Below are positions 28,490 through 37,444 of a DNA stretch of 43,394 nt, piece after piece; position 1 is the first letter of the stretch, and each line of letters begins with the position of its first letter. The DNA is taken from the NCBI RefSeq assembly GCF_024345855.1, contig NZ_JAGQBX010000019.1:1-43394 (forward strand). The letters run 5' to 3'. The notes under the pieces are model-generated. The model was not told where the DNA came from and did not search any database. It saw only the letters and a program-made list of their open reading frames with translations. Source of the stretch: Synechococcus sp. GreenBA-s (GTDB lineage: Bacteria; Cyanobacteriota; Cyanobacteriia; PCC-6307; Cyanobiaceae). A program made the translations under genes and the position numbers.

Positions 28490-29647
28490 ATGGCCAGGGT
28501 GCTGATCGCGATCCATGCGCTGCGCACCGGCGGCGCCGAGCGCGTGGCCCTGCAGTTCGCCCGCTGGCTGCTGGAGGCGGGCCATGGGGTGGTGCTGCTC
28601 ACCCCCGCCCGGGTCGGCGCCGACTTCTACCCCCTGCCCGCCGGCCTGGAGCGCCGCCACGAGCCGCCCCTGCCCGGGCGACTGGACTGGCTGGGCCCCC
28701 TGGTGTTTCCGCTGCGGGTGTGGCGGCTGCGCCGGCTGCTCCAGGCCGAGCACTTCGATCTGACCCTCGGCATGACCACCCTGCCGGCGGTGAAGCTTCT
28801 GCTGGCTGCCTGGGGTCTCGGCCTGCCGGTGGTGGTGGCGGAGCGGATCTTCCCCGGCGCCACCCCCCTGGCCCTGCCCTGGCGCTGGCTGCGGCGGCTC
28901 ACCTATCCGCGGGCGGCCCTGCACCTGGTGCAGACCGAGGCGATCGCCGCCTGGCTGCGGCAGCGGCGGCTGGCGCACCGTACCGCCGTGCTGGCCAATG
29001 CCATCCCCTGGCCCCTGCCCGAGCACCCGCCGCGGGTCGACCCCGACGGCCTGTTGGAACCCAGGGAGCGGCTGGTGTTGGCCGTGGGCACCAAGCCCCA
29101 CCAGAAGGGCTTTGACCTGCTGGTGCCGGCCTTCGCCGCGGTGGCCGCACGGCGGCCGGGCTGGCGGCTGGCGATCGCGGGGCTGCCCCCGGAGGCCTGG
29201 CCCGCCGGCTGGCCCGCTCTGCCGGCCGGTGCGGCGCGGCCGCTGCTGCCGGGACGGGTCGGCAATCTGGCGGAGTGGTACGCCCGCGCCGACCTGTTTG
29301 TGCTCAGCTCCCGCTTCGAGGGCATCCCTAACGTGCTGCTTGAGGCGATGGCCAGCGGCTGCCCCTGCCTGGCGATCGACTGCCCCACCGGCCCCGCCGA
29401 GCTGATCGCCCACGGCCAGAACGGCTTGTTGCTCCCGGCCGGCTCGGGGGTCTCTGAGCTGATGGCGGCTCTGGAGGCGTTGATCGATGCCCCCGAGCGG
29501 CGGCGGCGGCTCGGCCACGGGGCCCTGGCCGTGCGGCAGCGCTTCGCCGAAGCCACGATCCGCAGCCAGTTCCTGGCCGCCCTCGCCCCCTGGCTCCAGC
29601 CCGTGTCCCCGTCCGCGGCCGCCTCGCCCTCCGCCACCACGCCATGA
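28490..29647 (+). CDS. Glycosyltransferase, GT4 family
   Basis: A 385-residue GT-B enzyme. The start RVLIAIHALRTGGAERVALQFARWLLEAGHGVVLLTP is the classic GT4 acceptor loop (GGAERV). RLVLAVGTKPHQKGFDLLVPAFAAV marks the start of the donor domain with the K-G-x-D phosphate contact, and LSSRFEGIPNVLLEAMASGCPCLAIDCPTGPAEL holds the E-x7-E motif. This pattern is nearest to GalNAc/Gal transferases such as PglH/WbpX-like and RfaG-type members. The start lies five bases past the preceding stop, and its own stop overlaps the next start as ATGA. Substrates unknown. Confidence 0.92.
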   Translation: MARVLIAIHALRTGGAERVALQFARWLLEAGHGVVLLTPARVGADFYPLPAGLERRHEPPLPGRLDWLGPLVFPLRVWRLRRLLQAEHFDLTLGMTTLPAVKLLLAAWGLGLPVVVAERIFPGATPLALPWRWLRRLTYPRAALHLVQTEAIAAWLRQRRLAHRTAVLANAIPWPLPEHPPRVDPDGLLEPRERLVLAVGTKPHQKGFDLLVPAFAAVAARRPGWRLAIAGLPPEAWPAGWPALPAGAARPLLPGRVGNLAEWYARADLFVLSSRFEGIPNVLLEAMASGCPCLAIDCPTGPAELIAHGQNGLLLPAGSGVSELMAALEALIDAPERRRRLGHGALAVRQRFAEATIRSQFLAALAPWLQPVSPSAAASPSATTP

Positions 29648-30807
29648 CCCGCTCCGATCTGCGGCTGCGCCTGCTGGCGTTCGTGCCCTCGGCCCAGGCC
29701 CCCTCGGAAACTTTCATCCGGGCGAATCTGCGGGGCCTCCCCTTCGACACCATCGCCTATTTCGGCGATGACCTCTCCTGGAAGCAGCCCTGGCAGGGCG
29801 CCTATGCCACCTCGGTGCTGCTCAGCAAGGCGCTCTACAGGCTCGGCCTGCGGCGTGCCGGCACCCTGCCGCCCTCGCTGGTGGCCTGGGCCCTTTGTCG
29901 CCGCCACCGGCCCGATGCCCTGATCGCCGAATTCGGCTTTCACGCCGTGCGGATGATGGAGGCGGCCGCCTGGAGCGGCATCCCCCTGGTGGTGCAGTTT
30001 CACGGCTCCGATGCCTCGGCCCGCAGCCGCCTGGTGCCGCTTCGGGAGCGCTACCGGCGCCTGCTGAGTCTCGCGGCGGGGGTGGTGGCCAAGTCGGAAC
30101 CGATGCGGCGCACGTTGCTGGAGCTGGGGGCCCCCGCCGAGCGCCTGGTGGTGAGTCCCTGCGGCGCCGATGCCGGACTGTTCCATGGGTCCACGCCGGG
30201 CCAGGCCCCGCCCACCTTTCTGGCGGTGGGGCGGTTTGTGGCCAAGAAGGGTCCCCTGCTCACGATCCAGGCTTTCGCCGCCGCGCTGGAGCAGCTCCCC
30301 CCTGGCCAGGCCGCTGGGTTGCGGCTGGTGATGGTGGGTGATGGCCCGCTGCTCCCGGCGGCGGGCCAGTTGGTCAATGACCTGGGCTTGCAGGAGCAGG
30401 TGCAGTTCCCCGGTCTGTGCAGCCCCGCCGGGGTGGCGGATCGGATGCGCGCCTGTCGCGCCTTCCTGCAGCACTCCCTGGTGGCTCCCGATGGCGACAG
30501 CGAGGGCTCACCGGTGTCGGTGATGGAGGCCCAGCTGAGCGGTCTGCCGGTGATCTCCACCCGCCATGCCGGCATCCCCGAGGTGGTGCTGGAGGGTGAA
30601 ACGGGTCTGCTGGTCGACGAGGGCGATGTGGCCGGCATGGCGTTGGCCATTGCCAGGCTGGCGGCCGATTCGGCCCTGGCCGAGCGGCTGGGGCGGGCGG
30701 CGGCGCTGCGGGCCGGATCGGCCTTCACCGTGGCCCACCACCTGGAGGCGGTGGCGGGCCTGGTCGAGCGGGTGGTGGCGGAGCGCAGGCCGACTCCTCA
30801 GGATTGA
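29644..30807 (+). CDS. Glycosyltransferase, GT4 family, WcaL-like
   Basis: A 387-residue GT-B enzyme resembling colanic-acid/amylovoran transferases. N-terminal features are RLRLLAFVPSAQAPSETFIRANLRGLPFDTIAYFGDD and YRRLLSLAAGVVAKSEPMRRTLLELGAPAERLVVSPCGAD. The donor half has FLAVGRFVAKKGPLLTIQAFAAAL, VMVGDGPLLPAAGQLV and LVAPDGDSEGSPVSVMEAQLSGLPVISTRHAGIPEVV, the usual E-x7-E region. It is coupled to the previous gene (ATGA). Its last ten bases overlap the convergent acyltransferase gene. It is the final plus-strand gene of the glycan run. Confidence 0.93.
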   Translation: MTRSDLRLRLLAFVPSAQAPSETFIRANLRGLPFDTIAYFGDDLSWKQPWQGAYATSVLLSKALYRLGLRRAGTLPPSLVAWALCRRHRPDALIAEFGFHAVRMMEAAAWSGIPLVVQFHGSDASARSRLVPLRERYRRLLSLAAGVVAKSEPMRRTLLELGAPAERLVVSPCGADAGLFHGSTPGQAPPTFLAVGRFVAKKGPLLTIQAFAAALEQLPPGQAAGLRLVMVGDGPLLPAAGQLVNDLGLQEQVQFPGLCSPAGVADRMRACRAFLQHSLVAPDGDSEGSPVSVMEAQLSGLPVISTRHAGIPEVVLEGETGLLVDEGDVAGMALAIARLAADSALAERLGRAAALRAGSAFTVAHHLEAVAGLVERVVAERRPTPQD

Positions 30808-32864
30808 CGATCGAGCGCCAGCAGCCCGTGGCTGTTCAGGAAGTCTCGGAAATCACCATAGAGAAGCGCGCCACCTTGGTTGTTGAGGTGGTCGTCGTCG
30901 AAGAAGATACGGTGCCCCTCGCGATAGTTTCGGCACGTGGGCCCCTCGGGACAGAGCACCGGGAAGGGGTCGTAGAGCAGCAGATTGGGATGGCTTCGGG
31001 AAGCGGCCTCGAGTCTGTCGGTCAGCACGCGGAACCGTCGGCTCAGTTGCTCCCGGTCTGCCTGGAGTTCACAGCCTGGATCGAGCAGTGGACGAAACCA
31101 CTCCCGCACGCACAGTTCCGGTGGTGGGAGGTCGCGCCCGCGCGCGAACTTGGGTATCGGCAGCACCACCACGACGGGGACCTTCTTCAGGGCTGCCCGC
31201 TGGGCCAGAGCCTCCAAGTCTCCCAGCCAAAGGGCATAGGCCTGGTCGCGTGTCAGGGGTTGGCCTCGCTCATCGGCAAAACGATTGCGACGATCGATAC
31301 CGAAAACACTGGGCAGGAAATTAGAGACAACGAGAACATCTCCAGGCTGGAGCTCAGCCATTGTCCGTTTGATCACTCGGGCCTGCTGATCCTTGTCAAG
31401 GGCCTTCCAGGCACGTGTTTCCAGTTCTGGGCTGAGGGGCACGAGCTGTCCGTGGACGTAGAGGAGTCGCAGGCCGATCCCGTCCTCGCGGTGCAGCCGC
31501 TCCAGCAGTCCGGTGAGGTGACCGGCATGGCTGTCACCGAGCACCAGCAGCCTTGGCTGGCCTGCCCTCGCCGGCAGGGTGCACAGGCGGCTGCTCCGGG
31601 CCAGGGGCGGTCCCTCACCCCGGTACCAGCTGCAGTTGGCCTTCGTCACTGTTGTGGTGGCAATGGTGCTGCGTTCCACTTCCTGGCGAGTGGCGGCGGC
31701 CGGCCTGCCGCGAAAGGCCGCCGCTAGGGCAGTTCGTTCAAACCCCAGCAACGTCAGGGCGGTCAGGCAGGCGGCGCTCAGGCCGACCCTGAGCGTGGCG
31801 GCTCTGCTGCTGGGCCAGCTGGCCTGACGAGCCGGCGTCTCGATCCAGCGGTAGGACAGCCAGCCCAGCAGCAGCATCAGGCTCAGTTGCCCAGGTGCTG
31901 TCCACGGATGGATGCCGATGGTCCAACGGCTCAGGACCAGGACGCTCCAGTGCCAGAGGTAGAGCGAGTAGGAGAGGCCGCCGAGCCACAGGACGACCGG
32001 CCTGGTGAGCAGGTCGTGGACTGCGCTATCGGGTCGCAGCGCTACTAGCAGGAACCAGGTCAGGGCAGCCACCGCCAGCGTGGCGGTGGTGATCCAGGCC
32101 TTCACAACAAACAAGAGAGCGATCAGGGGCAGTGCAAACCAGAAGGGGTTGACCTGCTGGAGAAGCCCATGCAAGTGCCCTCGCCGCTGCACGGCGAGGA
32201 AGGCCAGGCAGCCCAGACCCAATTCCCAAAACCGCGCCGGCATCAGAAAGAACGCTCCAGCCGCATCGCGATCCGCCAAAACCAGGTAGAGCACCAGCGA
32301 ACCGAGACCAAGTCCACCGATGGCCAGGGCCAGGCGTCTGGCACCGTGAACCAGGCCCTGGGCAAAGCCCGTGAGCCAGAGAAGGAGGGGAAAGAAGAAG
32401 TAGAATTGCTCCTCGACCCCCAGAGACCATGTCTGGGTGAAAAGGTTGTAGTCAGAGGATTCGGCGAAGTAGTCGGTTGCTGTGTGGTGGAGATAGAGAT
32501 TGGAGAGGCCGAAGATGGCGCTCATCCCTGTCCGCCAACTGGTGCCACCGGCGGGTGCATAGGGCGGGATCACCAGGCTTCCCATCAGGACTGTGACGGC
32601 AATGCAGACCAGCAACGCCGGCAGCAGGCGCTTCATCCGCCTGGCGTAGAAGCTCGTCAGCCAGTCGCGCCAAGTGGTCGCGGGTCGTCGGGAGAGGGAG
32701 CTGGTGATCACATAGCCCGAGATCAGAAAGAAGACATCGACGCCCAGGAAGCCATTCGGTGCCAGGCTTTTGTTGACGTGATTGGCGATGACGGCCAGAA
32801 CGGCGATGGCCCGCAGCCCGTCAATGTCATGGCGATAACTGGAGCTCGCCGAACCCTTGGACAC
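30798..32864 (-). CDS. AT3-SGNH acyltransferase (OafA-type)
   Basis: A 688-residue membrane enzyme that acylates cell-surface sugars. The N-terminal acyltransferase-3 domain (about 1-370) has ten or more hydrophobic helices with YRHDIDGLRAIAVLAVIANHVN (essential-type His29), GFLGVDVFFLISGYVI, FYARRMKRLLPAL and QTWSLGVEEQFYFFFPLLL. The periplasmic C-terminal SGNH domain has PRLLVLGDSHAGHL (block I serine) and FFDDDHLNNQGGALL (Asp/His pair). The start is GTG with AGGAG six bases before it. GC content is lower than the neighbours. Facing the glycosyltransferase run head-on, it probably O-acetylates the glycan made there. Confidence 0.94.
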   Translation of the reverse strand: MSKGSASSSYRHDIDGLRAIAVLAVIANHVNKSLAPNGFLGVDVFFLISGYVITSSLSRRPATTWRDWLTSFYARRMKRLLPALLVCIAVTVLMGSLVIPPYAPAGGTSWRTGMSAIFGLSNLYLHHTATDYFAESSDYNLFTQTWSLGVEEQFYFFFPLLLWLTGFAQGLVHGARRLALAIGGLGLGSLVLYLVLADRDAAGAFFLMPARFWELGLGCLAFLAVQRRGHLHGLLQQVNPFWFALPLIALLFVVKAWITTATLAVAALTWFLLVALRPDSAVHDLLTRPVVLWLGGLSYSLYLWHWSVLVLSRWTIGIHPWTAPGQLSLMLLLGWLSYRWIETPARQASWPSSRAATLRVGLSAACLTALTLLGFERTALAAAFRGRPAAATRQEVERSTIATTTVTKANCSWYRGEGPPLARSSRLCTLPARAGQPRLLVLGDSHAGHLTGLLERLHREDGIGLRLLYVHGQLVPLSPELETRAWKALDKDQQARVIKRTMAELQPGDVLVVSNFLPSVFGIDRRNRFADERGQPLTRDQAYALWLGDLEALAQRAALKKVPVVVVLPIPKFARGRDLPPPELCVREWFRPLLDPGCELQADREQLSRRFRVLTDRLEAASRSHPNLLLYDPFPVLCPEGPTCRNYREGHRIFFDDDHLNNQGGALLYGDFRDFLNSHGLLALDRQS

Positions 32865-32962
32865 TGGTTTCTCCTGTGCGGCTGATTCGTGGGATCAACG
32901 TTGTAAGAAGGGTTGGGGCGCCGAGGCGTCTGGCCTGATCGGGCCTACGCCGATGGGGTCCC

Positions 32963-32968
32963 TAATGT
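32963..32968 (+). promoter_or_regulatory. -10 box TAATGT immediately before the helicase start
   Basis: TAATGT ends six bases before the ATG at 32975. A transcript started at the usual distance would begin at or next to the A of ATG, so the mRNA could be leaderless. No purine-rich ribosome site other than AAGTGG abutting the ATG is present. Confidence 0.4.
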
Positions 32969-32974
32969 AAGTGG

Positions 32975-35419
32975 ATGGTCACTCACCAGCCCCAGCACGC
33001 CAGTTCCGGTGGCTTCCTCGCCGGCCTGAACGACGCCCAGCGCAAGGCGGTGGACCACCACACCGGCCCATTGCTGGTGGTGGCCGGCGCCGGCAGCGGC
33101 AAGACCCGCGCCCTCACCCACCGCATTGCCCACCTGATCGGCCACCACGGCGTGGATCCGGCCGAGCTGCTGGCGGTCACCTTCACCAACAAGGCCGCCC
33201 GCGAGATGAAGGAGCGGCTGGAGCTGCTGCTGGCCCAGAAGCTTGCCCAGAGCCAGTTCGGCCAGCCTTGGAGCACCCTGCCGGCGGTGGAGCAGCGCCA
33301 GCTGCGCTCGCGCATCTACCGCGAGGTGATCAAGGACCTCTGGATCGGCACCTTCCACGCCCTGTTCGCGCGGCTGCTGCGCTTCGACATCGATAAGTTC
33401 AAGGACCCGGAGGGTCTGAGCTGGACCCGCCAGTTCTCGATCTACGACGAAGGCGACACCCAGAGCCTGGTGAAGGAGATCGTGACCCAGGAGCTTGGGC
33501 TCGATCCCAAACGCTTTGAGCCCAAGAAGGTACGCTGGGCCATCAGCAGTGCCAAGAACCAGGGCTGGATGCCCGAGCAGTTGGAGGCCGATGCCGGCGG
33601 CCAGCGGGGCAAGTTGATGGCCGAAACCTACCGGCGCTATCGCCGCGCCCTGGCCGCCAACAACGCTCTGGACTTCGACGATCTGCTGCTGTTGCCGGTG
33701 CAACTGCTGCGCCAGAATGATCAGATCCGCAACTACTGGCACCGTCGCTTTCGCCACGTGCTGGTGGATGAATACCAGGACACCAACCGCACCCAGTACG
33801 ACCTGATCAAGCTGCTGGTGACGGATGGCCAGGATCCGGAGACCTACGACAACTGGCAGGGGCGATCGGTGTTCGTGGTGGGCGATGCCGACCAGAGCAT
33901 CTACAGCTTCCGGGCCGCCGACTTCACGATCCTGATGGGCTTCCAGGACGACTTCGGCGATGGAGCGCCCGATGACGCCACGGCCACGATGGTCAAGCTG
34001 GAGGAGAACTATCGCTCCACCGCCACGATCCTGGAGGCGGCCAATGCCCTGATCGCCAACAACTCTGAGCGGATCGACAAGGTGCTGCGGCCGACCCGCG
34101 GCGAAGGCGAGCCGATCACGCTCACCCGCTGCGACGACGAGATCGCCGAGGCGGAGGCGGTGGTGCACCGCATGCGCATGCTGGAGGCGGCCCATCCGGA
34201 GCTGCGCTGGGGCGACATGGCCGTGCTCTACCGCACCAATGCCCAGTCGCGGGCGATGGAGGAATCCCTGGTGCGCTGGGGCATCCCCTACATCGTGGTG
34301 GGTGGTCTGCGCTTCTACGACCGGCGCGAGATCAAGGACGTGCTCTCCTACCTCAAGCTGCTGGTGAATCCGGCCGACACGGTGAGCCTGCTGCGGGTGC
34401 TCAATACCCCGAAGCGCGGCATCGGCAAGACCACGATCGAGCGTCTCACCGATGCCTCCAACCAGCTGGGTATCCCCCTCTGGGAGGTCGTGAGCGACCC
34501 CGAGGCCGTGCGTTCCCTGGGGGGGCGTTCGGCCAAGGGGCTGCTGCAGTTCTGCGAACTCATCAACGATCTGCAACGGCGCGTGCAGGAGGCCCCCCCG
34601 TCGGAGCTGGTGCAGCGGGTGATGGAGCAGAGCGGCTATGTGGCGGAGCTGATCGCCGATGGCACCGATGAGGCCGAAGACCGGCGCCGCAACCTCAATG
34701 AGCTGGTGAACGCCGCCCTGCAATACCAGGAGGAGAACGATGAGGGTTCCCTGGAGGATTTCCTGGCCTCCGCGGCCCTGGCCAGCGACGCCGACAGCAA
34801 GGACACCGAGCGGGATCGCGTCACCCTGATGACCCTGCACGCCAGCAAGGGGCTCGAGTTCCCGGTGGTGTTCCTGGTGGGGATGGAGCAGGGGTTGTTC
34901 CCCAGCTACCGCTCCCTGGAGGATCCGGCGGCGATGGAGGAGGAGCGGCGCCTCTGCTACGTGGGCATCACGCGGGCCAAGGAGCGGCTCTACCTCTCCC
35001 ACGCCAGTGAGCGGCGTCTGTGGGGTGGCATGCGCGAGCCGGCGGTGCCCTCAGTGTTCCTGTCCGAACTCCCTGAGGAGCTGGTGCAGGGCGATATCCC
35101 CCGCAGTGGCGGCGCCGCCATCCGCCGTGAGAACCGCCTCGATCGGCTCACACGGGTGGATCGGGAGGAGTCGCAGCGGGTGGCTGCCGGTGGTGCCGCC
35201 GCGGCTCCGGCCAATGCGGTGCGGCGCCGGACGGTGGGTCCGGGCGCCGGTAAGGCCTGGGCGGTGGGCGATCGGCTGCGCCATGCCGCCTTCGGCGAGG
35301 GACTGGTGACCCACCTGTTCGGCAGCGGCGAGAAGATCTCGATCGCGGTGAAGTTCGAGGGCCTGCCGCCCAAGATCCTCGATCCGCGCCTGGCGCCGAT
35401 CGAGCCGGTGGAGGTCTGA
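32975..35419 (+). CDS. pcrA: ATP-dependent DNA helicase, UvrD/PcrA type
   Basis: Superfamily 1A 3'-5' DNA helicase of repair and recombination, 814 residues. Motifs: LNDAQRKAVDHHTGPLLVVAGAGSGKT (Walker A, Lys43), VTFTNKAAREMKERL, LDFDDLLLLPVQLL, VLVDEYQDTNRTQYDLI, VVGDADQSIYSFRAAD, LEENYRS, VMTLHASKGLEFPVVFLVGMEQGLFP (as LMTLHASKGLEF) and EERRLCYVGITRAKERLYLSHA. After an Ala-rich linker, the C-terminus AWAVGDRLRHAAFGEGLVTHLFGSGEKISIAVKFEGLPPKILDPRLAPIEPV is the PcrA-type Tudor-like domain that binds RNA polymerase. The ATG at 32975 is the only good start. Four bases separate it from the sulfotransferase gene. Confidence 0.97.
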   Translation: MVTHQPQHASSGGFLAGLNDAQRKAVDHHTGPLLVVAGAGSGKTRALTHRIAHLIGHHGVDPAELLAVTFTNKAAREMKERLELLLAQKLAQSQFGQPWSTLPAVEQRQLRSRIYREVIKDLWIGTFHALFARLLRFDIDKFKDPEGLSWTRQFSIYDEGDTQSLVKEIVTQELGLDPKRFEPKKVRWAISSAKNQGWMPEQLEADAGGQRGKLMAETYRRYRRALAANNALDFDDLLLLPVQLLRQNDQIRNYWHRRFRHVLVDEYQDTNRTQYDLIKLLVTDGQDPETYDNWQGRSVFVVGDADQSIYSFRAADFTILMGFQDDFGDGAPDDATATMVKLEENYRSTATILEAANALIANNSERIDKVLRPTRGEGEPITLTRCDDEIAEAEAVVHRMRMLEAAHPELRWGDMAVLYRTNAQSRAMEESLVRWGIPYIVVGGLRFYDRREIKDVLSYLKLLVNPADTVSLLRVLNTPKRGIGKTTIERLTDASNQLGIPLWEVVSDPEAVRSLGGRSAKGLLQFCELINDLQRRVQEAPPSELVQRVMEQSGYVAELIADGTDEAEDRRRNLNELVNAALQYQEENDEGSLEDFLASAALASDADSKDTERDRVTLMTLHASKGLEFPVVFLVGMEQGLFPSYRSLEDPAAMEEERRLCYVGITRAKERLYLSHASERRLWGGMREPAVPSVFLSELPEELVQGDIPRSGGAAIRRENRLDRLTRVDREESQRVAAGGAAAAPANAVRRRTVGPGAGKAWAVGDRLRHAAFGEGLVTHLFGSGEKISIAVKFEGLPPKILDPRLAPIEPVEV

Positions 35420-35423
35420 GCCT

Positions 35424-36290
35424 GTGGCGCCCCGCAAGCTGTTGTTGATCCGTGGCCTTGGCCACAGCGGCACCACAATTCTCGATCTGGCCCTGGGAGC
35501 CCATCCCCGCATCGTGGGGCTGGGAGAGGCTGCCCGCATCCTGCGCAGGCCGCTGCCGGGTGAGGAGCACCGAGGTCCTGCCCAGCTGAGGGCTGAACTC
35601 AGGCATCAACGGGTCTGCACCTGTGGTGCGACGGCAGCCCAGTGTCCCGTATGGGGGGATCTGCTGGAGTGGCTACCCGCCCATGATCATCTGCCATTGG
35701 CCGATAAGTTTCGGCGCCTGATGGAGGCGGTGAGCTTGGCAGGGGTGCAGGCTGGTCATGCTGATGACTGGCTGGTTGATTCCTATCAGGACGATCTCGA
35801 GCTTCCCTCCCAGTCTTTTGCGGATCTGGATGTGAGGGTGGTGTTCCTGGTTCGTGATGTGCGCTCGTGGGTGTATTCAAGAGTCCGGGATCGCCGCAAC
35901 AAGGGGAAATCCCTTCTGGGTGTCCGCAATGTGGCCCGCTGGTGCCGCGTCAATCGCCGTTTTGAACGGGAGCTTCAACGCTGTGGCAAGCCGGTTTTCC
36001 ACTTGGGCTACGAAGAGCTGGCCCTGGCGCCGGACCGGGCGCTTGGCCGGCTGTGTGAGTGGTTGGGCCTCGAGTTCTCGGAGGCCATGCTCACGCCTGG
36101 ATTGGCATCAGGCAGCCACATTCTCTCTGGAAACAGGGTGCGCTTTGATCCTCAGAAAACCCGGCAGATCCGCTACGACGCCTCCTGGCTTCAGGCTACG
36201 GCGTGGCCGGCCTCGGCCGCGCTGATCTGGCCTCAGCTCGCGCAGATGAATCACCGCCTGGTTTATGCCAACGAATGGATAGGTGGCTGA
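35424..36290 (+). CDS. Sulfotransferase (PAPS-dependent)
   Basis: A 288-residue protein of the P-loop sulfotransferase family, moving sulfate from PAPS to a hydroxyl of a sugar or small molecule. The 5'-phosphosulfate loop is LIRGLGHSGTTILDLALGAHP (8-28). CTCGATAAQCPVW (65-77) matches the C-x-CG...CP-W segment of related bacterial enzymes. The 3'-phosphate site is VVFLVRDVRSWVYSRVRDRRNKG (139-161), and HLGYEELALAPDRALGRLCEWLGLEF is the usual conserved helix. The start is GTG four bases after the helicase stop. GC content is clearly lower than in the helicase gene, suggesting later acquisition. A role in sulfating a surface polysaccharide fits the region. Confidence 0.87.
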   Translation: MAPRKLLLIRGLGHSGTTILDLALGAHPRIVGLGEAARILRRPLPGEEHRGPAQLRAELRHQRVCTCGATAAQCPVWGDLLEWLPAHDHLPLADKFRRLMEAVSLAGVQAGHADDWLVDSYQDDLELPSQSFADLDVRVVFLVRDVRSWVYSRVRDRRNKGKSLLGVRNVARWCRVNRRFERELQRCGKPVFHLGYEELALAPDRALGRLCEWLGLEFSEAMLTPGLASGSHILSGNRVRFDPQKTRQIRYDASWLQATAWPASAALIWPQLAQMNHRLVYANEWIGG

Positions 36291-36313
36291 TGCGGCGGAT
36301 CGCCTCCCATTCG
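36272..36313 (+). terminator. Long inverted repeat over the sulfotransferase stop
   Basis: CGAATGG (36272-36278) and CCATTCG (36307-36313) are 28 bases apart, with AGG/CCT and GGCG-GAT-CGCC pairing inside. It spans the TGA at 36288-36290 and could be a T-poor terminator. The long spacer makes this weaker than the other hairpins here. Confidence 0.35.
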
Positions 36314-36589
36314 TGCTGGCCTTGCCACGGGATGTCGTAGAGGACTACTTCTCCTGAGCGCATCCGGGTTCTGTTCAGTCTCTCCATGGCGTTGTCGGCT
36401 CGGTCACTCGGCCGCTTCCCGGTGCCGTGGCCATCACTGCCTTCCCAGAGGCCTGCCGTGCGGATTCGGGGGGGATCAGGCTCCATTTGCCCCTGACGCT
36501 CTGCTAGCCCGCGCGCCCATGTGTCTTGAGGCTCAGATCACAACCATCGGCCTGGACTAATGAAGGGGGGCACGTCAGGGACCTGAACC
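36291..36589. other. About 300 bp without a supportable gene
   Basis: Between the convergent sulfotransferase and kdsA ends I see no convincing coding sequence. A 96-codon minus-strand frame (36196-36486) contains a readable stretch, RMRSGEVVLYDIPWQGQHEWEAIRR, but matches nothing I know and overlaps the sulfotransferase. The composition is AT-richer than the surroundings. It could be gene debris from the same transfer as the sulfotransferase. Confidence 0.5.
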
Positions 36590-37399
36590 TCAGAGGCTGC
36601 TGGGGGCCAGGCCGCCGGCCACGGCGCCACGGATGGCCAGCAGCTGCTCCAGCAGCGGTTCAAGCCGGTGCAGCGGCACCATGTTGGGCCCGTCGCTGAG
36701 GGCGTTGTCGGGGTCGGGGTGGACCTCCATGAACAGCCCATCCACCCCCACGGCCACCGCAGCCCGAGCCAGGGGTGCCACGAACTCCCGTTGGCCGCCG
36801 GTGCTGGTGCCGTTGCCGCCCGGCTGCTGCACCGAGTGGGTCGCATCGAAGATCACCGGGCAGCCCAGCTCCTGGAGCTGGGGCAGGCCGCGGTAGTCCA
36901 CCACCAGGGTGTTGTACCCGAAGCTGCTGCCCCGCTCGGTGAGCCAGAGGTTCTCCACGCCGGCCTCCCGCAGTTTCTTCACCACCTGGGCCATGTCCCA
37001 GGGGGCGAGGAACTGGCCCTTCTTCACGTTGATGATCTTCTCAGTGCCGCGGGTGGCGGCGGCGGCGGCCAGCAGCAGGTCGGTTTGGCGGCAGAGGAAG
37101 GCGGGGATCTGCAGCACGTCCACCACCTCGGCCACCGGGGCCGCCTGGTGACTCTCGTGGATGTCGGTGAGCACCGGCAGCCCGAAACGCTGCTTCACCT
37201 CGGCCAGCACCTCCAGGCCGCCGCTGACGCCGGGGCCGCGGAACGAGCCGCCCGAGCTGCGGTTGGCCTTGTCGTAGCTGGCCTTGAAGATGTAGCGGAT
37301 GCCCAGCCGGTCGGTGATGGCCTTCACCTGCTCGGCGATCTCCAGGGCGAGCTCCCGGCTCTCGATCACGCAGGGACCGGCGATCAGCGTGAGGCTCAT
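36590..37399 (-). CDS. kdsA: 3-deoxy-D-manno-octulosonate 8-phosphate synthase
   Basis: Condenses phosphoenolpyruvate with arabinose-5-phosphate to KDO-8-phosphate. The 269 residues show IAGPCVIES (6-14), [87 protein letters not shown] and [20 protein letters not shown]. Cys10 stands where the E. coli enzyme has Asn, and the His (DATHS), Glu (FMEVH) and Asp (SDGPN) ligands are kept, so this is the metal-dependent class, as in Aquifex. It is divergent from the HIT gene and transcribed away from the kdsB cluster; kdsC and kdsD lie 4-6 kb away. Confidence 0.97.
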   Translation of the reverse strand: MSLTLIAGPCVIESRELALEIAEQVKAITDRLGIRYIFKASYDKANRSSGGSFRGPGVSGGLEVLAEVKQRFGLPVLTDIHESHQAAPVAEVVDVLQIPAFLCRQTDLLLAAAAATRGTEKIINVKKGQFLAPWDMAQVVKKLREAGVENLWLTERGSSFGYNTLVVDYRGLPQLQELGCPVIFDATHSVQQPGGNGTSTGGQREFVAPLARAAVAVGVDGLFMEVHPDPDNALSDGPNMVPLHRLEPLLEQLLAIRGAVAGGLAPSSL

Positions 37400-37444
37400 G
37401 GGCAGGGGGGCGCGGCGGTTGCGGCAGTCCGGGCTGGGGCCAGC

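Noticed and set aside
36196-36486. Minus-strand 96-codon frame after the sulfotransferase
   Set aside because: Overlaps the sulfotransferase, has no ribosome site or recognisable motif, and is in AT-richer probable debris.
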